NCBI GenBank assembly: GCA_027532905.1
Contig: JAPZUA010000001.1
Location: 1,547,950 to 1,611,949 of the forward strand
Direction of reading: 5' to 3'
Length of the DNA stretch: 64,000 bases
Source: Magnetospirillum sp.
GTDB lineage: Bacteria > Pseudomonadota > Alphaproteobacteria > CACIAM-22H2
A model generated the notes under the pieces. The model worked only from the letters and a program-made list of their open reading frames with translations. It was not told the origin of the DNA and made no database searches. Both the position numbers and the translations under genes were made by a program. Shown piece after piece: positions 29,219 through 39,336 of this stretch. How positions within the stretch are numbered: position 1 is the first letter of the stretch; every line of letters begins with the position of its first letter.

Positions 29219-30555
29219 GTGTGCGCTGGAAAGAAACGACATTGGCGGGCTGGGGGCGTTATGCCGCCACGGCGGCGCGCGTGGCGCGCCCCGAGCGCCA
29301 AAGCGAGCTCGATCGCGTGCTGGCGGATGCAGGCGCAAGCTTGATCGCGCGCGGGGCCGGCAAAGCCTATGGCGACGCCGCCCAGAACGGCGGTGCGGCC
29401 GTTGCGAACACGCTGCGTTTGGACCGGCTGCTTGCCTTCGATGCCGCCACGGGCGTGCTCGAATGCGAGGCGGGGGTCACGTTCCGCACCTTGCTTGACG
29501 TTTTCGTACCCAAGGGCTTCGTGCCGCCGGTGTCGCCGGGCACGGCGTACGCGACTGTGGGCGGAGCCCTTGCTGCCGACGTGCACGGAAAAAACCACGA
29601 CCGGCACGGTTCGTTCGGCGACCATGTTCTGTGGTTCGATCTTTTGTGTGCGGACGGCCAAACGCGCCGCGTGTCGCCCGACAGCCATTCCGACCTGTTC
29701 GCCGCCACGATCGGTGGCATGGGTTTGACCGGTGTTGTGCGGCGCTTGGCCTTTCGCCTGCTGCCGGGGACCGGCCATGTGCGCGTGGAGACGCAACGCA
29801 TCGCCGATCTCGACGCGTTTTTTGCGGCGTTCGCAGCCGCACGCGCCACGGCCACGTTCAGCGTCGGCTGGATCGATGCGTTGGCGCGAGGCGCCAAGCT
29901 CGGACGCGGCGTGTTCGAGACGGCGGAGTTTGCACCGGCTGCACCTGCCGCACCGGCCGCCAAAACCCTGCCGATCCCGCTTGATTTGCCGCCTTTTGCG
30001 CTGTCGCGCGCAAGCGTGGGTGCGTTCAACGAAGTCTATTGGCGGCGCGCACCCGCATCCAAGCAAATGTCGCAGCGACCGCTCGATGCGTTTTTCTATC
30101 CGCTGGATCGTCTGTCGGATTGGAACCGGCTTTACGGTAAGCGCGGCTTCTTCCAGTTCCAATCGGTGGTGCCGGACGCAACTGCGTTTGACGCCACGCG
30201 CAAAATGCTCGAGGCCGTTTCGGCGGCAGGTACGGCTTCGTTCCTCGCCGTTCTCAAAACTTTGGGCGGGCCGGGGCGCGGCTTGCTGTCCTTCCCGCTG
30301 CGTGGTGTGACCTTGGCGCTCGATGTGCCCAACGCGCCGGGGGCGACCGACTTGATGGCCACGCTCGAGCGTCTCGCACTTGAGGCGGGCGGGCGCATCT
30401 ATCTGGCCAAAGACGCATTGCAAGCGCCCGCCACGTTCCGCGCAAGCTATCCGAACCTTCCGGCATTTGAAGATTGCCTGCAGCGCTGGGATCCGCAGCG
30501 GCGTTTTGCGTCCGACCTCGCGCGACGTTTGGGCATTGGCGAGGCCCAGCGATGA
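29215..30555 (+). CDS. DprE1-like decaprenylphosphoryl-ribose 2'-oxidase (FAD)
   Basis: The 446-aa protein starts at the ATG overlapping the previous stop. The VAO-type FAD domain shows IARGAGKAYGDAAQNGG (45-60) and GGALAADVHGKNHDRHGSFG (117-135), with the histidine that carries FAD-site contacts in DprE1. The C-terminal substrate domain includes IYLAKDALQ with Lys399, aligning with the catalytic lysine of M. tuberculosis DprE1. The cysteine targeted by benzothiazinones in mycobacteria appears as Ala368 here (GVTLALDVP). It oxidises the ribose 2'-OH to the keto form used by DprE2. Confidence 0.88.
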   Translation: MSVRWKETTLAGWGRYAATAARVARPERQSELDRVLADAGASLIARGAGKAYGDAAQNGGAAVANTLRLDRLLAFDAATGVLECEAGVTFRTLLDVFVPKGFVPPVSPGTAYATVGGALAADVHGKNHDRHGSFGDHVLWFDLLCADGQTRRVSPDSHSDLFAATIGGMGLTGVVRRLAFRLLPGTGHVRVETQRIADLDAFFAAFAAARATATFSVGWIDALARGAKLGRGVFETAEFAPAAPAAPAAKTLPIPLDLPPFALSRASVGAFNEVYWRRAPASKQMSQRPLDAFFYPLDRLSDWNRLYGKRGFFQFQSVVPDATAFDATRKMLEAVSAAGTASFLAVLKTLGGPGRGLLSFPLRGVTLALDVPNAPGATDLMATLERLALEAGGRIYLAKDALQAPATFRASYPNLPAFEDCLQRWDPQRRFASDLARRLGIGEAQR

Positions 30556-31286
30556 AACCAGTCATGAAAAGCGCGTGGCTCATCTTGGGTGCCAGCTCGG
30601 CGATCGCGCGTGCCTTTGCGCGCCGTGTGGCAACAAGCGGAGCCGACATTCTGCTCGTGGCCCGGGACGGCGAAGATGCAAACGCCCTTGCGGCCGATCT
30701 TGCGTTGCGCGGCAGCCCGTCGTGCCGGGCCATCGGCTTCGATTGCGACGTCGCGGCCGCGTTCAAAGAATTCGCGCAAGGGTCGGTGCCGAACGTGTTT
30801 CTGGCTTTCGGCACCATGCCGTCGCAAAGCGAGATCGATGCCGATCCGGGCGCACCCGCGCAAACGCTCGACGTGAATTTCGCCGCACCCGTTGCGTTGC
30901 TGCACCGCCTGATGCCGGTGCTTGAAGCCACGCCGGGCGGCGCCATTGTGGCGCTTGGCTCGGTTGCGGGCGATCGTGGGCGGCTCAAAAACTACGTATA
31001 CGGCGCTGCCAAAGCGGGGCTGCATGCCTATTTGCAGGGCCTGCGCGCGCGCGGCGTGCGTTCGGGCGTGCATGTCGTCACCGTGAAGCCGGGCTTCGTC
31101 GACACGGCGATGACCTGGGGCTTGCCGGGCATGTTCCTGGTCGCGTCGCCCGATGCGATCGCGGCTGCGTGCCTTGGGGCCGTCGCCAAAAAACGGGATA
31201 CGATCTATGCGCCGTTTTTCTGGTGGGGCATCATGACGATCATCCGCCATATCCCCGAACGCATCTTCAAGAAACTCAATATCTGA
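30552..31286 (+). CDS. DprE2-like decaprenylphosphoryl-2-keto-erythropentose reductase (SDR)
   Basis: The 244-aa short-chain dehydrogenase starts at an ATG overlapping the dprE1-like stop. It has the nucleotide motif ILGASSAIARAFARRVA, the catalytic Ser in ALGSVAGDRG and YVYGAAKAGLHAYL with Tyr and Lys. The C-terminus IIRHIPERIFKKLNI closely resembles the DprE2 ending. DprE2 reduces the 2-keto intermediate to complete epimerisation to decaprenylphosphoryl-D-arabinose. Tight coupling with the two preceding genes makes the pathway assignment stronger than for any one gene alone. Confidence 0.87.
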   Translation: MKPVMKSAWLILGASSAIARAFARRVATSGADILLVARDGEDANALAADLALRGSPSCRAIGFDCDVAAAFKEFAQGSVPNVFLAFGTMPSQSEIDADPGAPAQTLDVNFAAPVALLHRLMPVLEATPGGAIVALGSVAGDRGRLKNYVYGAAKAGLHAYLQGLRARGVRSGVHVVTVKPGFVDTAMTWGLPGMFLVASPDAIAAACLGAVAKKRDTIYAPFFWWGIMTIIRHIPERIFKKLNI

Positions 31287-31299
31287 ACGGAGTCCGTAT

Positions 31300-32103
31300 A
31301 TGGCGATCAAGATCGGCGTTGTCGGTGCGGCCGGGCGCATGGGCCAAATGCTGGTGCGCGAGATCGTCGCGGCCAGCGGTGCGGCGTTTGCGGGCGGGAC
31401 AGAAAATCCAAGCGGCGCGTTCATCGGCCGCGATGCGGGCGAGGTTGCGGGCATTGGCGCGCTCCAGGCCAAAATCGGCGCCGACCCGCGCGCGTTGTTC
31501 GCGGCAAGCGATGCGGTCATCGATTTTTCGGCCCCCGCTGCCACGCGTGCGCATGCAAACCTCGCCGCCGAATTCGGCAAAACGCTGGTGGTGGGTACGA
31601 CGGGCCTGTCCGCCGACGACCAGACCGTGCTCGCAAGAGCCGCCGAGAAATGCGCGATCGTGCAGGCCGCCAATTTCTCGCTCGGCGTCAATCTCGCCTT
31701 GGCGTTGGTTGAAGAAGCGGCTAAGCGCCTCGGCGCCGATTACGACATCGAGATTTTCGAAGCGCACCACAAGCACAAGGTCGATGCGCCCTCGGGCACG
31801 GCGCTTGCGTTGGGCCGCGCTGCTGCGGCCGGGCGTGGAATCGATTTTGCAACCCAAACGATCCGCAGTCGCGACGGCCATACGGGCCCGCGACCGGCCG
31901 GCCCCATCGGCTTTTCGGTGGCGCGCGGCGGCTCGGAGATCGGCGAGCACACGGTCATGTTTTTCGGCGACGGCGAGCGCGTGGAAATCGCGCACAAGGC
32001 GCAAGGGCGCCAAGTCTATTCCAAGGGTGCTGTGCGCGCGGCCTTGTGGGCCGCCGGCAAACCGCCCGGCCTCTACTCGATGCGCGACGTGTTGGGACTC
32101 TGA
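31300..32103 (+). CDS. dapB: 4-hydroxy-tetrahydrodipicolinate reductase DapB
   Basis: The 267-aa protein has the N-terminal NAD(P) motif VVGAAGRMGQMLVREI and the family signature EIFEAHHKHKVDAPSGTAL with the catalytic His and Lys. It carries out the reduction step of the diaminopimelate/lysine pathway. It begins 13 bp after the DprE2-like gene, so it may be cotranscribed with that operon. Its 3' end overlaps the convergent DUF2244 gene by 31 bp. Confidence 0.97.
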   Translation: MAIKIGVVGAAGRMGQMLVREIVAASGAAFAGGTENPSGAFIGRDAGEVAGIGALQAKIGADPRALFAASDAVIDFSAPAATRAHANLAAEFGKTLVVGTTGLSADDQTVLARAAEKCAIVQAANFSLGVNLALALVEEAAKRLGADYDIEIFEAHHKHKVDAPSGTALALGRAAAAGRGIDFATQTIRSRDGHTGPRPAGPIGFSVARGGSEIGEHTVMFFGDGERVEIAHKAQGRQVYSKGAVRAALWAAGKPPGLYSMRDVLGL

Positions 32104-32555
32104 ACGCTGGGGCCCCGACGCCACGCCGCCAATGCGTCGGCGAGCGTGCGCGCAAGATCTGCGCGCGCCTGTTGGTCGAGAAAAGCGCCCACGATCGTGC
32201 GCTTTCCGTGGCTGCGCAGCGCCACTTCTTCGCCTGATTCGACATTGAGCCAATAGGGCTCGAGCGTGCGTCGCTGTTTGCGGCCCCAACTGTCGACCGA
32301 AAGGATCTCGAGCCGGTCGCCGTAGAGCGTGATGTGTTCGCGTGCGCGCGCACCGGCATAGTTCGCCTTGAACGCAAACCACACGAGCAGCACGTCGAGG
32401 CCCAGAAACGGCAGCACGGGCCAAGCGCCCATCGAGGCGAACACGGCCCCTGCCGCAAAGCTCGCACCGGCCAACAGCGCCATCACCCAGAAAAACCCGC
32501 GCGGGGGCAGCGAGCGGTGCGGCTTCAAAACGAGATCGAGCTGGGGCGTTTCCAT
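32073..32555 (-). CDS. DUF2244 family membrane protein
   Basis: The 160-aa protein has a basic/proline-rich start (LVLKPHRSLPPRGFF), two adjacent membrane segments at about 22-62, and a soluble C-terminal domain (HITLYGDRLEILSVDSWGRK, KRTIVGAFLDQQARADL). This is the DUF2244 layout common in Alphaproteobacteria, of unknown function. It is often found next to nth, which is divergent here. It overlaps the end of dapB tail-to-tail by 31 bp. Confidence 0.82.
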   Translation of the reverse strand: METPQLDLVLKPHRSLPPRGFFWVMALLAGASFAAGAVFASMGAWPVLPFLGLDVLLVWFAFKANYAGARAREHITLYGDRLEILSVDSWGRKQRRTLEPYWLNVESGEEVALRSHGKRTIVGAFLDQQARADLARTLADALAAWRRGPSVQSPNTSRIE

Positions 32556-32610
32556 CTGGAGCGATCATAGATCGTCCGGCGCATTCGTCCAGCTTGACGG
32601 GAGATGCCCA

Positions 32611-33276
32611 ATGCCTCTATCGCCTGGGGCCATGAAACCGGACGCCATCCGCGAATTCTACACGGCCCTTGCCGCGCGCAATCCCGAGCCCAAGACCGAG
32701 CTCGAATGGGGCAATCCCTACCAGCTCTTGGTCGCGGTCGCGTTGTCGGCGCAGGCAACCGACGTCGGCGTCAACAAAGCCACGCGCGCCTTGTTCGCGA
32801 AGGTCAAAACCCCGGCCGAAATGCTCGCCCTCGGGCACGACGCGCTGCGCGACCACGTGAAGACCATCGGGCTCTTCAACACCAAAGCCAAAAACGTGAT
32901 GGCGGCGGCCGAGATCCTTGTGCGCGCGCATGGCGGCGCAATTCCGCAAAGCCGCGAAGCGCTCGAAGCTTTGCCCGGCGTTGGCCGCAAGACCGCGAAT
33001 GTGGTGCTGAACGTCGCCTTCGGCGAGGCGACGATCGCGGTCGATACGCACATTTTTCGTGTGGGCAACCGCACGGGCCTTGCGCGCGGCAAGACGCCGC
33101 GCGAGGTCGAAGACAAGCTCGAAAAACGCACGCCGGCCGACTTCAAGCGCCACGCGCATCATTGGCTCATTCTGCACGGGCGCTATGTGTGCAAGGCGCG
33201 CACGCCCGAATGCTGGCGCTGCAACGTCGCGCAATACTGCGCTTTCAAGAAGAAATCGCCGACCCCGAACGCCTAG
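32611..33276 (+). CDS. nth: Endonuclease III (DNA glycosylase/AP lyase)
   Basis: The ATG at 32611 has GGGAGA six bases upstream and yields 221 aa; an internal ATG at 32632 is an alternative. The helix-hairpin-helix is ALPGVGRKTANVVLN, with the catalytic Lys in GRKTA and Asp in VDTHIFRV. The C-terminal [4Fe-4S] motif CKARTPECWRCNVAQYC has the CX6CX2CX5C spacing. Nth removes oxidised pyrimidines in base-excision repair. Its stop shares CTAG with the convergent GNAT gene. Confidence 0.97.
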   Translation: MPLSPGAMKPDAIREFYTALAARNPEPKTELEWGNPYQLLVAVALSAQATDVGVNKATRALFAKVKTPAEMLALGHDALRDHVKTIGLFNTKAKNVMAAAEILVRAHGGAIPQSREALEALPGVGRKTANVVLNVAFGEATIAVDTHIFRVGNRTGLARGKTPREVEDKLEKRTPADFKRHAHHWLILHGRYVCKARTPECWRCNVAQYCAFKKKSPTPNA

Positions 33277-33887
33277 GCGCGGCCAAGCCAGATCGTGCGG
33301 CCGTCCGGGATATCCGCACCGGCCAGCTCGGCAAATCCAAGCTTGGTCCAGAAGTGCCGCGCGTTTTCGTTGGCGTTGTTCACGGCGACATGAACCGGTC
33401 CCGCGTTCTGCGCGGTGCGCCACGCCTCGAACAGACGACGGCCGAGGCCTTGGCCTTGGGCTACCGGCATCAGGTTCAGATGCAGATGTGCGGGAAACCG
33501 CGTGGCGACCGACGGCGGTGTGCGTTTCGGTCGATGGATCATGGCAGCACGCCGTTGGTCGTGCGTCATCGCCTGCGGCAGGGCGTCGCCCGGGTCCGGG
33601 TATTGCGCGCGCAAAGACGGCCACCAATCGCGCGCAAGCTGCGCCTCCCAGGCGTCAGTATCGAGCCTGCCGGCCGCATAGCCGACAACTGCGCCGCGAT
33701 CTTCAGCCACCAGCACAGAACTGGGGGAAAGGACCGCGTAGGGTGCGGCGTAGATGTGGCCCATCATTTTCGGGTCGGCGTAAAGATGTGCGGCATCGCG
33801 CCCCGCATGCCCGGTCGCCAGCGAAATCGCATAGAGCGCTTCGAGATCGCCGGACGCAAAGCCGCGTATCTGCTGCGCGGCGCGCAT
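33273..33887 (-). CDS. GNAT-family N-acetyltransferase
   Basis: The ATG at 33887 gives 204 aa (MRAAQQIRGFASGDLEALY). The acetyl-CoA binding region is LMPVAQGQGLGRRLFEAW at about 140-157, with the Q/RxxGxG/A loop, and a C-terminal NENARHFWTKLGF typical of GNATs. The domain architecture resembles eukaryote-type GNATs acting on small molecules or proteins; the substrate cannot be inferred. It lies 4 bp downstream of the lipoprotein gene and overlaps nth by 4 bp tail-to-tail. Confidence 0.86.
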   Translation of the reverse strand: MRAAQQIRGFASGDLEALYAISLATGHAGRDAAHLYADPKMMGHIYAAPYAVLSPSSVLVAEDRGAVVGYAAGRLDTDAWEAQLARDWWPSLRAQYPDPGDALPQAMTHDQRRAAMIHRPKRTPPSVATRFPAHLHLNLMPVAQGQGLGRRLFEAWRTAQNAGPVHVAVNNANENARHFWTKLGFAELAGADIPDGRTIWLGRA

Positions 33888-33891
33888 GGGT

Positions 33892-34359
33892 CTAGCTTTG
33901 TTTCGGATTTCCGAGCTGGGCGAAGCAGGCTTCGACCGGCATCGGGCGGCCGACGAGCGTGCGCGCATCGACATGCGCCACGCGTTGGCCCAGCAGATCG
34001 TCGCGATAGAGGAAGGCTTCGAAATAGCATTCGGCCGTGCGATAGCGCCACACTTCGGCCGGGCCGTCGCGGCGCACGAAAGCGGCCGGGCCTAGCCGTG
34101 CTACCAAAGCCTCGCGGCCCATGCCGACCAACGCGCGGGCACTGCTGGCTGCAGGGGCGGCGGCAACCGAAGGTGATGCTGTTGCCGGCGCAGCCGACGG
34201 CGCAGTCTCGGCTGGCGGCAATTCGACCGTGGCGGCAACCACCGAAGTCGGCGCATGGGGCGATGGCGCACCCGTGCAGGCGGCCGCAAGAGCTGCCGCA
34301 CCGGCACACAGCACGATGCGACGCAACCGCCGGACGATGTGCGCTTGCCTAGCCCGCAC
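33892..34359 (-). CDS. Small lipoprotein of unknown function (SmpA/OmlA-like C-terminal pattern)
   Basis: The start is uncertain: GTG at 34359 (155 aa) or TTG at 34326 (144 aa); both give a lipoprotein signal ending LAAAC. A Pro/Ala/Ser linker (to about residue 75) is followed by ALVGMGREALVARLGPAAF and WRYRTAECYFEAFLYRD. That pattern resembles the small lipoprotein folds in which a helix pair precedes strands, as in SmpA/BamE-like proteins. I do not assign a function. It lies downstream of bactofilin on the same strand. Confidence 0.72.
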   Translation of the reverse strand: MRARQAHIVRRLRRIVLCAGAAALAAACTGAPSPHAPTSVVAATVELPPAETAPSAAPATASPSVAAAPAASSARALVGMGREALVARLGPAAFVRRDGPAEVWRYRTAECYFEAFLYRDDLLGQRVAHVDARTLVGRPMPVEACFAQLGNPKQS

Positions 34360-34379
34360 GCGTGCGCATCCAGCGGCGA

Positions 34380-34967
34380 TCAACCGCCGTCGTTGCCTTC
34401 CGGCTTGCCCAGGCGACTCGTATCGACCTGCACTTCGCCGGCGATCTGGCCGCCTTCTTCGATCTCGATGCGGCCGTAGCGCACGGTGCCCGAGACTTTG
34501 CCGGTGGAGCGGATCCACAGTTTTTCGCGCACGTTGAGGGTGCCCTCGAACGTGCCCGCGATCTCGGCGTTTTCGATTTCCGCCATGCCCTTGAACACGC
34601 CGCTTTCGGCGATGTCGACGAAACGGCTTTCCGACAGCGAGGCCTCGACCCGGCCCTCTACGATCAGGCGTTCGCACGAGGTGATCTGGCCCGACAGCAC
34701 GATCTCGCGACCGACGATGAGCTTGCGCCCTTCAATCGCTTCGCCGCGCTGCACAGGGGCCGGCGTAGCCGGCGGGCGCGGGGCGGGGGTGGCGAGCGGG
34801 GCTGCGGCGGCGCGCGCAAGCGCGCCCGGCGACGGCGGGGTGGGGCGCGGGAAGGGGCGCGGCGTCACCATTTCGGCCGTTTCGGGTTCCGATGCAGCAG
34901 CAGCAGGGGGCGTTTCGGGCATGGGCGGCTTGACCTCTTCGGTTTCGTCCTTTTTGCGGCGGAACAT
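34380..34967 (-). CDS. Bactofilin
   Basis: The 195-aa protein has a Pro/Ala-rich N-terminal tail (1-80) and one bactofilin beta-helix (about 85-175), seen as regularly spaced hydrophobic strands: KLIVGREIVLSGQITSCE, LIVEGRVEASLSESRFVDI, VFKGMAEIENAEIAGTFEG. Bactofilins polymerise without nucleotide into membrane-associated filaments that place wall enzymes, shape curvature or stalks. There is no adjacent M23 peptidase as in some bacA loci. It starts with MFRRKKDE and lies upstream of the small lipoprotein. Confidence 0.92.
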   Translation of the reverse strand: MFRRKKDETEEVKPPMPETPPAAAASEPETAEMVTPRPFPRPTPPSPGALARAAAAPLATPAPRPPATPAPVQRGEAIEGRKLIVGREIVLSGQITSCERLIVEGRVEASLSESRFVDIAESGVFKGMAEIENAEIAGTFEGTLNVREKLWIRSTGKVSGTVRYGRIEIEEGGQIAGEVQVDTSRLGKPEGNDGG

Positions 34968-35048
34968 AGGGCTGGTTCCTTCTTGCGACGTGCGTACGGG
35001 GTGCGGCGACCGGGGCAGACCCCCCGACTCGTCAGCTCGGGCGCCACT

Positions 35049-35756
35049 CTAACCCCGATGGCCCGTTTCTGTCCCTACTCGAAGCCAAGATTCGACCAGA
35101 TGCGTGCAGGCCGCAACCGCCAAGACAGGAACCGCAAGGTTCACGAACGGGACCAGCGACAGGCCCGCAAACAGCGCGCCTGCCAGCCACGCCTCGCTGC
35201 GATGCTTGCGCCAGAGTACGCGCACCGTCGCCGGATCGGCACGCCGTGCGAGCCCTTGGCCAATATATTCGGACGCGAGGAGAAAACCGTTGGCAGCCAA
35301 AAAGACCGCCAAATTGAGCCCAGGCACAAAATAAAGCGGCAAAACGAGCAGATTGATGCCGAGCGCCAAACCCACCAGCCGCAGCCCGGCCAGGATTTCG
35401 GCCATGGTCGAGCGTGTGCGGGCGGACGGCAAGAGCGGGTAATGGCGCTTTTCGACGGCGACGGCGACGGCCTCCAAAAACAACCCCAAAAAAGCTGCGA
35501 CAAAGGTCGGGAACAGGATAAGGGTCAGAACCACAACGCCGAATCCGCCGATCGCCGCCGCAGTCGTATCGACCCAAGGAATCGCAAAGAGCTGCGTGTG
35601 CAGCAGCGCATAGCCAAGCGCGATCCATAAAACCAGGATCGCGGCCGCGCTTAAGGCGACACTTTTGAGCAAGGGCGCGCGCAAATTCGGATCGCCCAAT
35701 TGGCCGATTGCGCGCGCGAAGGCGCCCAAAATCGATAGAGACCCCATCGCTGACAT
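35049..35756 (-). CDS. EI24/CysZ-like integral membrane protein
   Basis: The ATG at 35756 (or 35747) gives 235 aa. At least five hydrophobic segments are present: ALSAAAILVLWIALGYALL, GGFGVVVLTLILFPTFVAAF, LALGINLLVLPLYFVPGLNL, FLAANGFLLASEYIGQ and ALFAGLSLVPFVNLAVP. The EI24/CysZ family motif is seen in PGLNLAVFLAANGFLLASEY. CysZ is a sulfate channel, but many EI24 proteins are uncharacterised and no cysteine genes are near. It is divergent from the PfkB kinase. Confidence 0.82.
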   Translation of the reverse strand: MSAMGSLSILGAFARAIGQLGDPNLRAPLLKSVALSAAAILVLWIALGYALLHTQLFAIPWVDTTAAAIGGFGVVVLTLILFPTFVAAFLGLFLEAVAVAVEKRHYPLLPSARTRSTMAEILAGLRLVGLALGINLLVLPLYFVPGLNLAVFLAANGFLLASEYIGQGLARRADPATVRVLWRKHRSEAWLAGALFAGLSLVPFVNLAVPVLAVAACTHLVESWLRVGTETGHRG

Positions 35757-35883
35757 GCCCCCGCCGTTTTTCAGGCGTCCTTTGTTCCCGAAACGCGCGC
35801 TTGTGCGCCGCAACAAGGATGGGTATTTTCCGCGCGCCGTTTCAAGCCCCCATGGGCTCTCCCTCGAGTCGGCCGGAGAATCA

Positions 35884-36882
35884 ATGTCCAACGCCAAATT
35901 CGATGTGCTGGGCATCGGCAACGCCATTGTCGATGTCATCGCCCGTGCCGACGATGCGCTGCTTTCCAAGAACGGCCTCGAAAAAGGTGCGATGACGCTG
36001 ATCAACGAAGCGCGCGCCGATGCGCTTTATGCGCTGATGGGGCCGGGGCGCGAATCCTCGGGCGGTTCGGCCGGCAACACGATCGCAGGCCTCGCCAATC
36101 TCGGCGGCAAAGCCGCGTATATTGGCCGCGTGCGCGACGATCAACTCGGTGGCATCTTCCGCCACGATATCCGCGCGATGGGCGTTGCCTTCGATACGGC
36201 CGCCGCAGACGCAGGCCCCGCCACGGCGCGCTGCCTCATCTTCGTAACGCCGGACGCGCAGCGCACGATGCAGACCTATCTGGGTGCATGCGTCGATCTC
36301 GGCCCCGCCCAGATCGACGAAGCGACGGTCGCGGCCTCAAGCGTCACCTATCTCGAAGGCTATTTGTGGGATAAGCCGGCCGCCAAGGACGCTTTCCGTA
36401 AGGCGGTGGATGTGGCGCACAAGGCCGGGCGCAAAGTGTCGCTGACATTGTCGGACTCGTTCTGTGTGGGCCGCCATCGCGCCGAGTTCCGCGATCTCGT
36501 CGACAACCATGTCGACATTCTGTTTGCCAACGAGCACGAAATCACGAGCCTCTACGAAGTCGATACGTTCGACCAGGTGCTGCCGCATCTGCGCGTCAAG
36601 CCCGCGCGCATCGCAGCTCTCACGCGCTCGGAAAAAGGCTCGGTCGTGATCGGCAACGGCGAAGTGCATGCCGTCCCCGCCATCCCGAACGTCAAGGTCG
36701 TCGATACGACCGGGGCGGGCGATCTTTATGCCGCCGGATTCCTGCACGGTCTTACCACCGGCAAGGATCTCGGCCTTGCCGCACGTCTGGGTGCGATCTG
36801 TGCGGCCGAAATCATCTCGCATTACGGTGCGCGTCCCGAAACCTCCCTCAAGGAACTCGCGGCCAAGCAATTGGCGGCCTGA
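35884..36882 (+). CDS. PfkB-family carbohydrate/adenosine kinase
   Basis: The ATG at 35884 follows GGAG with about 5 nt spacing and gives 332 aa. The N-terminal [22 protein letters not shown] and the C-terminal [16 protein letters not shown] (catalytic Asp and anion hole) are PfkB signatures. The alphaproteobacterial subgroup with [18 protein letters not shown] at the start is usually annotated as adenosine or ribokinase-like; the sugar/nucleoside substrate is not certain. It is followed 5 bp later by typA. Confidence 0.9.
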   Translation: MSNAKFDVLGIGNAIVDVIARADDALLSKNGLEKGAMTLINEARADALYALMGPGRESSGGSAGNTIAGLANLGGKAAYIGRVRDDQLGGIFRHDIRAMGVAFDTAAADAGPATARCLIFVTPDAQRTMQTYLGACVDLGPAQIDEATVAASSVTYLEGYLWDKPAAKDAFRKAVDVAHKAGRKVSLTLSDSFCVGRHRAEFRDLVDNHVDILFANEHEITSLYEVDTFDQVLPHLRVKPARIAALTRSEKGSVVIGNGEVHAVPAIPNVKVVDTTGAGDLYAAGFLHGLTTGKDLGLAARLGAICAAEIISHYGARPETSLKELAAKQLAA

Positions 36883-36887
36883 AAATC

Positions 36888-38708
<1,821 letters not shown>

Positions 38709-38768
38709 AGGGCAAAGGCTGCCTGGCGTTTTCGCACCGGATCCGACGCGCTCGACTGTCTGCAGATC

Positions 38769-39221
38769 CTAGTCGCCGCCGCCGTCGTAGCCCAGCACGC
38801 TGGCGAGCATGTCGACGTTTTTTCCGTCGGCGGCGAAAGGCAGCATCAGCGACTGGTAGCGCCAATAGCGGTTCTGGATCGCGAAATCGCGGGCCACGAC
38901 AAGCGGCGCGCGCGTGCGCGCGACGTAGGTCAAGGTCTGCACCATCTTCGCGGCCATGTCGCGGTCGTGATACGCGCTCAACCGCGTGCCGGTCAGTTCG
39001 ATGCCGAAAAATTCGACGGCCTTGGTTGCGTCGAGCCGCACGCGAAAGTCGCCGTCCGGCAGCACGTCGTGCAAAGTCACGTAGCCGAGCGCCCACGGGA
39101 ATTCGAGTGGGTCGATGTCGGCGCGGCCTGGCAGCGCGTCGCCGCGACGTTTGCCGTGCCAATAGTCGTGGAAACGCCGCAAGCGCGCGTGTCGAATCGC
39201 ATCGGGGTCGAAGTAGGTCAT
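38769..39221 (-). CDS. PAS-domain-like family protein (PF07310 type)
   Basis: The ATG at 39221 gives 150 aa; upstream extension lacks support. The layout (RHARLRRFHDYWHGKRRGDALPGR, DPLEFPWALGYVTLHDV, FRVRLDATKAVEFFGIELTG, RDFAIQNRYWRYQSLMLPFAADG) fits the alphaproteobacterial PAS family whose members consist of one PAS fold with no effector domain. It has no signal peptide. A cofactor or partner is not evident. It is divergent from the AmpG-like permease. Confidence 0.8.
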   Translation of the reverse strand: MTYFDPDAIRHARLRRFHDYWHGKRRGDALPGRADIDPLEFPWALGYVTLHDVLPDGDFRVRLDATKAVEFFGIELTGTRLSAYHDRDMAAKMVQTLTYVARTRAPLVVARDFAIQNRYWRYQSLMLPFAADGKNVDMLASVLGYDGGGD

Positions 39222-39336
39222 GGACTTGGCGCGCGCGGCCCCGAAATATTTGCGCCCTCGGCCACCAAAGCCTTCGCGCGTGAATTGCCTTCGCATAGAC
39301 TGCCGCGATGCGCGCGACTCGTACAACCAAAAACGC

